Positions 1 to 5,400 of a DNA stretch of 5,529 bases are shown piece after piece. Location of the stretch: the NCBI GenBank assembly GCA_024654105.1, contig JANLID010000055.1:1-5529 (forward strand), in the 5' to 3' direction. How positions within the stretch are numbered: position 1 is the first letter of the stretch; every line of letters begins with the position of its first letter. The stretch comes from Gallionella sp. Lineage in GTDB: Bacteria > Pseudomonadota > Gammaproteobacteria > Burkholderiales > Gallionellaceae. The position numbers and the translations under genes were made by a program. The notes beneath the pieces were generated by a model. That model was not told the DNA's origin, did no database searches, and saw nothing but the letters and a program-made list of their open reading frames with translations.

Positions 1-1
1 C

Positions 2-172
2 TACGAAGCATATGTAGCCGCGCAGGAACGAGTAGAAATGCTATATCGCGACCAGCAGCAATGGGCTCGCCGCGCCATCCTCAACGTGGCCGGCATGGGA
101 AAATTCTCCAGCGACCGTACCATCAATGAATATGCGCAAATAATTTGGGGTGCCAGGCCAGTGCTCAAATGA
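2..172 (+). CDS. glgP: Glycogen/alpha-glucan phosphorylase, C-terminal end (5' truncated by window)
   Basis: The open frame enters from the left edge and gives 56 residues before TGA at 170-172. The peptide contains WARRAILNVAGMGKFSSD followed by RTINEYAQIIW, which is the typical C-terminal block of GT35 glycogen/starch phosphorylases (W-x-x-x-AILN-x-A-x-x-G-KFSSDRTI-x-EYA-x-x-IW). The enzyme releases glucose-1-phosphate from alpha-1,4-glucans in the cytoplasm using pyridoxal phosphate. The cofactor lysine and the active-site domains lie outside the window. The end of the gene overlaps by 8 bp the end of the convergent CopD-like gene, so no separate terminator fits between them. The family is clear from this short tail; glgP versus a malP-type paralogue cannot be separated. 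Confidence 0.85.
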   Translation, partial: YEAYVAAQERVEMLYRDQQQWARRAILNVAGMGKFSSDRTINEYAQIIWGARPVLK

Positions 173-626
173 CGCGCAACGCCGCACCAATCGTCGCCAC
201 GAACAAGGTCAGCAACCCCAACGCCAGATTCAGCGTGACCAGTATGCGGATCTTGCCCAGCCGTTCCTCTGCTTCTTTCCAGCGCTGCTTGGCAACGTGC
301 AAACTGAGCGGCACATAGCAGGCGAAAAAAACATAAACAAAGATCGCCATCATCGCCAACCCTGACGCCAGCATGATATGCACATGGCGTGCGACATGTG
401 CAATGCCGCCGTACTGGTAGATCAGATACAAGCCCGTAACCAATATTACGCAAATGGCAGCCCACACCCAGTTGAAGAAGCGGCGCAATACCGCATCCCA
501 CAACCTCAGACGTTGCGGCAGTTCGAGTGCTTCCACGGCAGCGGGGCGCAGCACCAGATGCGCGAAGAACATGCCGCCGACCCAGATCAGGACGGCCAGC
601 AGGTGGATGAGTTTGAAAGGGGTCAT
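165..626 (-). CDS. CopD-like integral membrane protein, four transmembrane helices
   Basis: The product has 153 residues, starting at ATG 626-624 and ending at TGA 167-165. Four hydrophobic helices are visible at about residues 6-27, 52-72, 82-104 and 127-147. The first carries H8 and the W15-V-G-G motif typical of the CopD-like/DUF2269-like membrane family. H8, H23, H77, H81 and H83 lie in or near membrane segments and could bind copper or haem, but no assay-level function can be read from this. It probably sits in the inner membrane. It is a single-gene unit, convergent with the phosphorylase gene. No clear Shine-Dalgarno sequence precedes the ATG; a TATACT box lies upstream at 664-659. The hydrophobic pattern makes this the correct frame over a longer minus-strand frame covering the same bases. 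It shows no sign of being part of the CRISPR system and is probably resident chromosome flanking it. Confidence 0.75.
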   Translation of the reverse strand: MTPFKLIHLLAVLIWVGGMFFAHLVLRPAAVEALELPQRLRLWDAVLRRFFNWVWAAICVILVTGLYLIYQYGGIAHVARHVHIMLASGLAMMAIFVYVFFACYVPLSLHVAKQRWKEAEERLGKIRILVTLNLALGLLTLFVATIGAALRVI

Positions 627-658
627 GATATGTGTCGGTCGGTAAACATCGGCAATGC

Positions 659-664
659 AGTATA
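659..664 (-). promoter_or_regulatory. Possible -10 box of the CopD-like gene
   Basis: The minus strand reads TATACT, five of six matches to the sigma-70 -10 consensus. It would place a transcript start near 652, giving a 5' leader of about 26 nt before the ATG at 626. No good -35 hexamer sits 16-18 nt further upstream, so the call is weak. Confidence 0.3.
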
Positions 665-842
665 CGATAACACCAAAACACTATTGCGATTTCCTTGGTG
701 GCTGAATCTTCATCGCACTAAAGCCGTACTTCACCAAGTAAAGCTATCGACCCGTTGCGGATATTTGCCTCTTCCAAAACCGGATGGACAATTATTCAGT
801 GTAAAACTATGCATTCAGCATCCCTTTTGTAACCCAAGTTTC
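665..842. other. Gene-free spacer between the CopD-like gene and the tracrRNA terminator
   Basis: I see no credible gene, repeat or RNA fold in this stretch. A long + strand open frame crosses it, but it also runs antisense through the CopD-like gene and through the tracrRNA, and its product has no recognisable motif. I found no copy of the inferred CRISPR repeat here. Confidence 0.5.
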
Positions 843-877
843 AAAAATACAAAAGCCCCTCGCTTGCGCGAGAGGCT
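843..877 (-). terminator. Rho-independent terminator ending the tracrRNA
   Basis: The minus-strand RNA forms a 10-bp stem, AGCCUCUCGC with GCGAGGGGCU, around a GCAA tetraloop (867-864), followed by UUUGUAUUUUU. One pair is U-G in this RNA but would be a C-A mismatch in a + strand RNA, so the hairpin belongs to the minus strand. The stem probably also serves as the 3' hairpin of the mature tracrRNA. Confidence 0.85.
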
Positions 878-932
878 CGTGGTTTACCCCTTGGGGTTAT
901 CCTGCGAAGATTCTCACTGAGAGTTTCCTCTT

Positions 933-969
933 ATTGTGAAAAGCAAGGCGGGCATTGGTCAGTTACAAT
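933..969 (-). other. tracrRNA anti-repeat (degenerate copy of the CRISPR repeat)
   Basis: On the + strand this segment starts ATTGTGAAAAGC and ends GGTCAGTTACAAT. Its ends are inverted (ATTGT and ACAAT) and its length of 37 nt is close to the 36 nt of most II-C repeats, which commonly end in TACAAT. Its position directly 5' of AAG and the nexus-like hairpin is where an anti-repeat belongs. The true repeat should resemble this sequence, with mismatches around the central bulge. Confidence 0.72.
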
Positions 970-978
970 ACGTGGCGA

Positions 979-1007
979 AGTATAGTTGGCTGCGCTACAA
1001 ATTACAA
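979..1007 (-). promoter_or_regulatory. Promoter of the tracrRNA (sigma-70 type)
   Basis: On the minus strand TTGTAA (1007-1002, four of six to consensus) and TATACT (984-979, five of six) are separated by exactly 17 nt. The predicted start is at about 971-972, only two or three bases before the anti-repeat begins at 969. The agreement between promoter spacing and the start of the anti-repeat supports both calls. The promoter faces away from cas9. Confidence 0.7.
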
Positions 1008-1037
1008 CAAGTGTGAATCAAGCACATATCAGCAGCC

Positions 1038-1054
1038 CTTCCTGAACGAGGAAG
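1038..1054 (+). other. Small hairpin in the region upstream of cas9
   Basis: CTTCCT (1038-1043) and AGGAAG (1049-1054) form a perfect 6-bp stem around GAACG. It lies about 80 nt before the cas9 start and is not followed by a T run, so it is not a terminator. It could be part of a cas9 5' leader or a protein-binding dyad; no function can be assigned. Confidence 0.35.
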
Positions 1055-1125
1055 ATCGAGGAGAGTTAAAGATTAGGGAGCGCCAACGCCGCACTCTGGC
1101 TTTGCTTGCTCAACGGTCATTCACG

Positions 1126-1132
1126 AAGGGGA
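1126..1132 (+). promoter_or_regulatory. Ribosome binding site of cas9
   Basis: AAGGGGA lies 4 nt before the ATG at 1137. It supports this start, which also puts the first RuvC motif at the usual distance from the N-terminus. I found no convincing + strand promoter between the tracrRNA promoter and this site. Confidence 0.6.
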
Positions 1133-1136
1133 AATC

Positions 1137-4100
1137 ATGGGAAATTTCACTTTAGGGCTGGATTTAGGCACCAACTCAATCGGCTGGGCATTGATTGATT
1201 TTGACGATAACCAGCAACCGCAAAATCTCATTGCCTGCGGTTCTCGCATTTTTCAGGAAGCGGTCGAAGCAAAGACCGGCACCCCGAAAAATTATGCCCG
1301 CCGCGCCGCGCGCGCGGCCCGCAAACTGGTGGCACGGCGCAAACAGCGGCGCACCAAGTTGCTAAACCTTCTTGTTCGTCATGGCCTGCTGCCGCAGGAT
1401 GAGGTTGAACGCAATGCATTGCTGCTGGACAATCAGGCCAACAATCCCTATCAACTGCGCAAGCGCGGGCTGGATGAAAAGCTGGGGCCGTTCGCCTTTG
1501 GTCGCGCGCTTTACCATCTTGCCCACCGGCGCGGCTTCCAGAGCAACCGCAAAGCTGGCAAAGATGAAGACAGCAAAAAAGTAGGTGTCGCCATCTCTGC
1601 TCTGCACGCCGACATGCAGGCCGCACAATGCCGCACCCTCGGCGAATACCTTGCAACACAACCCACGCAACGCAGGCGCTACACCGACCGTGCCATGTAT
1701 GCGGAAGAGTTCGAGCAACTGTGGGGCAAGCAGGCATCCTTTGCGCCGGAGCAACTGACACAGGCACTCAAAGTTGCAATCCACAACAGCATTTTCTTCC
1801 AGCGCCCGCTCAAGTCGCAGAAACATCTGGTCGGCAAATGCACCTTTGAGCCGACGCGCAAGCGCGCCGCCAAAGCCATCCTGCTGGCGCAACGCTTTCG
1901 CATCCTGCAAGACGTGAATCATCTCGCCGTGAAGAACCCCATCACCCGCGAATTCCGTTCGCTTACCCAAGACGAGCGCAACAAGCTCGCCGAGGCACTC
2001 GACAAGCAAAAAAGCATGACTTGGGGCGCGGTGCGCAAGGTGGTGGGATGGAACAAAAAGGACAGCATGCACGAAGGCGAAACCTTCAATCTGGAGGAAG
2101 GCAAAAAAGACAAACTGCTCGGCAACCGCACCGCCTGCGATCTGCGCGGCGCGCTGAGCGACCGCTGGGACATGCTCACCGCACAGCAGCAGGATGAATT
2201 GGTGACTGACTTGCTCACTATTGATAACACCGACGGTTTTCTCAAACGCATGAAAACCCATTGGAAATTTGACGATGCCACGGCAGAAGCCATCGCCAAA
2301 ATTGAGCTGGAACCCGGCTATGCGCGGCTTTCCGCCAAAGCGATGCGCGCCATCCTTCCTCATCTCGAACAAGGCTTAATTTACAGCGATGCCTGCAAAG
2401 CGGCTGGTTACGACCATAGCAATCCGAACCAGCGAACTATTACTGACAAGCTTGGCCTGCCCTCCAACGTGCGCAACCCGGTAGTGCAGAAGGCTCTATT
2501 TGAAACGCGCAAGGTGGTCAACGCCATTGTTCGCATGTATGGCAAACCCACCGTCATCCGTGTGGAAATGGCGCGCGATATGAAACTTTCCAAACACCAG
2601 AAAGAAGAATTGCAGAAAGAGCAGAACAAACAGAAAAAAGCCAACGACCTTGCCGCTGAAATCCTGCGCAAAGAGTTCGGCATCCAGCAACCTGCCCGCA
2701 CCGACGTCCAGAAATACAACTTATGGCTGGAGTGCAAGGAAGTCTGCCCCTACACCGGCACGGTCATCTCACGCGAAATGCTATTTTCGCCGGAAGTGGA
2801 TGTCGAACATATCCTGCCATACAGCCGCTCGCTGGATGATTCCTACATGAACAAGACGCTGTGTCTGGCGACCTTCAACCGGCAGGTGAAGCTCAACAAT
2901 ACCCCTTATGAGATAGGGCAAGGCGACCCGTTGGCTTACGCGGAAATTTTTCAACGGATCAAGACACTTCCTTTTCCCAAGCGCCGCCGCTTTGAACAAA
3001 AAGAAATCGAAACGGATAAATTCATCGAGCGGCAATTGAACGACACGCGCTACATCTGCATTGAAGTGCGAGACTTCCTGCAACAACTCGGCGCACCCGT
3101 AGAAATCAGCAAGGGTGAAGCCACCGCGAAATTGCGTGGCCGCTGGAAGCTGAACACCCTCCTCTCCCCCGACGGCAGCAACGAAAAAAACCGCGCCGAC
3201 CACCGCCACCATGCGATAGACGCCGTAGTTATCGCGCTGACCAACCGCAGCCTGTTCCACAAACTGTCGCGCCTGTCCGCGCAAAGCATTTCGTTCGACA
3301 ATAGCCGCTTCGAGGTACCGCCGCCGTGGGATGGTTTCTACGACGACGTGTACGAGAAGATAGACCAGATAATTGTCTCGCACGTCCCGGCGCGCAAGAT
3401 CAGCGGGGCGCTGCACGAAGACACAGCCTACGGCCATTTCAAGGAAGAGGTTGCCGATCCGAAAACCGGAAAGATCAGCATCGAAGATCGCTTCGTTTAT
3501 CGGAAGCCGTTGGCAACACTTACTGCAAACGAGGTCGGTAAAATACGCGATGCCAAAGTGCGCGAATTGGTAGAAGCCAGACTGGCACAGTTCGGCAATA
3601 ACAGTAAAACGGCCTTCGGCGACCCGAACAATCCGCTGCTACACAAAGATGGCAAAACACCGATCCGCACAGTTCGACTGGTGACCAATTTCAACAAGAA
3701 CACCACTCACGCCATACAGAATGTCCAAGGTCGCGACTACAAATTTTTCAAATATGGCAACAACCATCACGTTGAGATTATCGAGCACGTAGAAACCGGT
3801 AAACGCAAGGGCATCTTCGTCACAGCGATGGAGGCAGCACGGCGGGCGCGTGGGGTAGATAGCACCGAGAAGACCAACATCGTGCAGCGTGATCATGGTG
3901 AAGAGTGGCGATTTGTAATGTCACTATCAATACACGATGTAGTTTCTATTCAGGAGGCTGGTCAAGCACGGATTATGCGGGTTCAACTTTTTGATGCGTC
4001 TAATGGCAATATTATTTTTAGAGACCAAAAATCCGCCACACTGGACGACAAACTATCCCGATACCAAACAAAAGCACATCTGCTTAAGTGTCAGAAAATA

Positions 4101-4142
4101 GCTACCGACCCACTCGGCAATCTCACCCCATGCAATGATTAA
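1137..4142 (+). CDS. cas9: CRISPR-associated endonuclease Cas9, type II-C
   Basis: This is the RNA-guided nuclease of the system; it cuts both strands of DNA matching the crRNA spacer next to a PAM. The 1001 residues fall in the compact II-C range (Campylobacter jejuni about 984, Neisseria meningitidis about 1082). RuvC-I is LGLDLGTNSIGWAL with D9. An Arg-rich bridge helix spans about 52-80. RuvC-II is VIRVEMAR with E477. The HNH domain spans about 530-595, with CPYTG at 537-541, DVEHILPYSRSLDDSYMNK containing H558, and N581 as the likely third residue. RuvC-III has LRGRWKLN at 666-673 and DHRHHAIDAVV with H692 and D695. All catalytic positions therefore look intact. The WED and PAM-interacting part runs from about 760 to the end, closing with KIATDPLGNLTP. 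The last 75 or so codons are less GC-rich than the rest. The end overlaps cas1 by 8 bp. The PAM cannot be read from sequence. Confidence 0.97.
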   Translation: MGNFTLGLDLGTNSIGWALIDFDDNQQPQNLIACGSRIFQEAVEAKTGTPKNYARRAARAARKLVARRKQRRTKLLNLLVRHGLLPQDEVERNALLLDNQANNPYQLRKRGLDEKLGPFAFGRALYHLAHRRGFQSNRKAGKDEDSKKVGVAISALHADMQAAQCRTLGEYLATQPTQRRRYTDRAMYAEEFEQLWGKQASFAPEQLTQALKVAIHNSIFFQRPLKSQKHLVGKCTFEPTRKRAAKAILLAQRFRILQDVNHLAVKNPITREFRSLTQDERNKLAEALDKQKSMTWGAVRKVVGWNKKDSMHEGETFNLEEGKKDKLLGNRTACDLRGALSDRWDMLTAQQQDELVTDLLTIDNTDGFLKRMKTHWKFDDATAEAIAKIELEPGYARLSAKAMRAILPHLEQGLIYSDACKAAGYDHSNPNQRTITDKLGLPSNVRNPVVQKALFETRKVVNAIVRMYGKPTVIRVEMARDMKLSKHQKEELQKEQNKQKKANDLAAEILRKEFGIQQPARTDVQKYNLWLECKEVCPYTGTVISREMLFSPEVDVEHILPYSRSLDDSYMNKTLCLATFNRQVKLNNTPYEIGQGDPLAYAEIFQRIKTLPFPKRRRFEQKEIETDKFIERQLNDTRYICIEVRDFLQQLGAPVEISKGEATAKLRGRWKLNTLLSPDGSNEKNRADHRHHAIDAVVIALTNRSLFHKLSRLSAQSISFDNSRFEVPPPWDGFYDDVYEKIDQIIVSHVPARKISGALHEDTAYGHFKEEVADPKTGKISIEDRFVYRKPLATLTANEVGKIRDAKVRELVEARLAQFGNNSKTAFGDPNNPLLHKDGKTPIRTVRLVTNFNKNTTHAIQNVQGRDYKFFKYGNNHHVEIIEHVETGKRKGIFVTAMEAARRARGVDSTEKTNIVQRDHGEEWRFVMSLSIHDVVSIQEAGQARIMRVQLFDASNGNIIFRDQKSATLDDKLSRYQTKAHLLKCQKIATDPLGNLTPCND

Positions 4143-5019
4143 GCGCATCGTCGAGATCAGCAATCCCACCTACCTGCATCTGCGCAACCGGCAGATGGTG
4201 ATTGAACGCGATGGCGTGGAAGCAGGCAACGTGCCGGTGGAAGATTTGGGTGTGCTGATCCTCGACCATCCAGGCATCACTCACACGCAAGCTTTGCTCA
4301 CTGCCTGCTTCGAGAATAACGTGGTGGTGCTTGTGTGCGACAGCAAGCATCTGCCGTGCGCCATTCTGCTGCCGTTGGATGGGCACACGCTGCACAGCAA
4401 AACATTGGGGCAACAGATCGCCGCTACCGAACCCACCTGCAAGCGTCTGTGGCAGCACGTCGTGCAAGCCAAAATACGTGAACAAGCGAAGGTGCTGCAT
4501 TCTGCAACCGGCAATGACACTCCGCTACGCGCTTATGCGGCGAAAGTAAAAAGCGGCGACCCGGAAAATATCGAGGCGCAGGCCGCGCGTATTTACTGGC
4601 AGCGGCTGTTCGGCCCGGAGTTCCGCCGCAATCCCGACACGCCCGGCATCAACGCCATGCTCAACTACGGCTACGCGGTGATGCGCGGCGCGGTGGCGCG
4701 CGCAGTGGTAGGCGCGGGCCTGCATCCGGCGCTGGGCGTGCATCACCGCAACCAGTACAACAGCTTCGCACTGGCGGATGATCTGATGGAACCGTTGCGT
4801 CCGCTGGTGGACATCAAAGTGTATGAGGTGTGCGAACTGATGCCGGACACGCCCAAGCTCACACCGGAGAACAAGCGCTCCCTGCTGGAAATTCTCGGCT
4901 GGGATTGCAGCATAGGCGAACGCAAATTTCCGCTGATGGTTGCGCTGCATCAATACGCCGCCAGCGTGCGCAAAGTGCTGGCTGGGGAAGAAAAGGATGT
5001 GGAGATTCCGGTGTTATGA
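4135..5019 (+). CDS. cas1: CRISPR-associated endonuclease Cas1, type II
   Basis: Cas1 is the integrase of spacer acquisition and works as a complex of two Cas1 dimers bridged by a Cas2 dimer. The 294 residues match the usual length for type II Cas1. The N-terminal beta domain starts MIKRIVEISNPTYLHLRNRQ. In the helical domain the three metal ligands of the family are visible: E147 in NIEAQAARIYW, H204 in GVHHRNQYN, and E219 in FALADDLMEPLRPLVD. These correspond by spacing to E149, H205 and E220 of Streptococcus pyogenes Cas1. The ATG lies inside the last codons of cas9 in another frame and has no clear Shine-Dalgarno sequence, so translation probably depends on ribosomes ending on cas9. The gene looks complete and functional. 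Confidence 0.96.
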   Translation: MIKRIVEISNPTYLHLRNRQMVIERDGVEAGNVPVEDLGVLILDHPGITHTQALLTACFENNVVVLVCDSKHLPCAILLPLDGHTLHSKTLGQQIAATEPTCKRLWQHVVQAKIREQAKVLHSATGNDTPLRAYAAKVKSGDPENIEAQAARIYWQRLFGPEFRRNPDTPGINAMLNYGYAVMRGAVARAVVGAGLHPALGVHHRNQYNSFALADDLMEPLRPLVDIKVYEVCELMPDTPKLTPENKRSLLEILGWDCSIGERKFPLMVALHQYAASVRKVLAGEEKDVEIPVL

Positions 5020-5027
5020 CGACTATA

Positions 5028-5066
5028 CCCCTCGCCCACCGGGAGAGGGGCTGGGGTGAGGGAGGT
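5028..5066. repeat. REP-like intergenic hairpin between cas1 and cas2
   Basis: CCCCTCGCCC (5028-5037) pairs with GGGAGAGGGG (5041-5050) around ACC with a single G-A mismatch, and is followed by CTGGGGTGAGGGAGG. The form (a CCCTC...GAGGG stem followed by GGGGTGAGGG) is that of REP-type elements common between genes in proteobacterial chromosomes; I recognise it by pattern and could not count genome copies. It begins 9 bases after the cas1 stop and supplies the GTG at 5056 that extends the cas2 frame. In the mRNA it could weaken or protect the cas1-cas2 junction. Confidence 0.6.
5060..5065 (+). promoter_or_regulatory. Ribosome binding site favouring the GTG 5071 start of cas2
   Basis: GGGAGG ends 5 nt before GTG 5071, close to ideal spacing. 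A second GGAGG at 5080-5084 lies 10 nt before ATG 5095, longer than usual. The spacing favours GTG, although the GGGAGG partly belongs to the tail of the REP-like repeat. Confidence 0.45.
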
Positions 5067-5070
5067 TGGA

Positions 5071-5400
5071 GTGAGTTTCGGAGGTTTTCGCAGCATGTGG
5101 ATCATCGCCATGTTTGACCTACCCACCGACACCAAGGCCGCACGCCGTGCCTATCACGACTTCCGCGAATCCTTGCTCAATAACGGCTTTACCATGATGC
5201 AGTTTTCCGTATACGGACGGCATTGTCCCAGCGAAGAAAATGCCGATGTCCACGAAAACCGGATAAAATCATTCCTGCCAGGTGACGGTGAAGTGCGCGT
5301 GCTCACCGTGACGGACAAACAATTCGAGCGCATGAAAGTGTTTTACGGCAAGACGCGCAAGGCCACAGAGGCAGCACCCGAACAGATCAGCTTCTTTTGA
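5071..5400 (+). CDS. cas2: CRISPR-associated protein Cas2, type II
   Basis: Cas2 is the small ferredoxin-fold subunit that dimerises between two Cas1 dimers during spacer integration. The core begins MWIIAMFDLPTDTKAARRAY, with the conserved acidic residue after the first beta strand (the D of MFDLPT). It continues with GFTMMQFSVYGRHC, VRVLTVTDKQF and a short basic tail ending QISFF, all typical of type II Cas2. From GTG 5071 the protein has 109 residues and starts (V)SFGGFRSMWII, which resembles the short S-G-Y/F-R-x-MW extension I recall from many type II Cas2 proteins. From ATG 5095 it has 101 residues. A further in-frame GTG at 5056 lies inside the REP-like repeat and is the least likely start. 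The last codons (from 5390) form part of the terminal inverted repeat, so the 3' end depends on assembly quality, but the reading frame ends where the family normally ends. Confidence 0.92.
   Translation: MSFGGFRSMWIIAMFDLPTDTKAARRAYHDFRESLLNNGFTMMQFSVYGRHCPSEENADVHENRIKSFLPGDGEVRVLTVTDKQFERMKVFYGKTRKATEAAPEQISFF

Larger units (their letters stand above)
843..971 (-). ncRNA. Predicted tracrRNA of the type II-C system
   Basis: This RNA would pair with the repeat part of crRNAs and hold them in Cas9. Read 5' to 3' on the minus strand, it has the parts of a II-C tracrRNA in order. First is a 37-nt anti-repeat (969-933) that begins ATTGTAAC and ends CACAAT, followed directly by AAG, like the CTACAATAAGG junction in the Neisseria tracrRNA. 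Next is a nexus-like hairpin AGAG-GAAA-CTCT (931-920), then a hairpin around ACCCCAAGGGGT (897-886). Last is a 10-bp terminator stem with a GCAA loop and a T-rich tail. The GNRA loops and a U-G pair in the last stem exist only in the minus-strand RNA, which fixes the orientation. A matching promoter sits just upstream. The length would be about 120-130 nt. The array that would confirm the anti-repeat is not in the window, and the 5' end is inferred from promoter spacing. Confidence 0.8.

Noticed and set aside
1..681. 226-codon minus-strand frame covering the CopD-like gene in another frame
   Set aside because: The CopD-like frame has four clear membrane helices, while this one is rich in R, C and H, as expected of an out-of-frame reading, and also runs opposite the phosphorylase end.
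854..877. Reading this hairpin as a + strand terminator
   Set aside because: In + strand RNA the stem has a C-A mismatch and no T run follows; in the minus-strand RNA it is fully paired with a GNRA loop and a T-rich tail.
378..920. 180-codon + strand open frame
   Set aside because: It runs antisense to the CopD-like gene and across the tracrRNA terminator and hairpins, and the product has no family signature.
1000..1030. Possible + strand cas9 promoter TTACAA-17 nt-CATATC
   Set aside because: Both hexamers match consensus at only about three of six positions, so chance is a better explanation.
955..1155. 66-codon + strand frame upstream of cas9 starting at TTG
   Set aside because: It begins in the anti-repeat, crosses the tracrRNA promoter and overlaps the cas9 start; no ribosome site or homology is visible.
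1362..2372. Long minus-strand open frame (336 codons) opposite cas9
   Set aside because: It lies entirely antisense to well-conserved Cas9 coding sequence, has no recognisable motif, and is explained by the GC-rich codon pattern of cas9.
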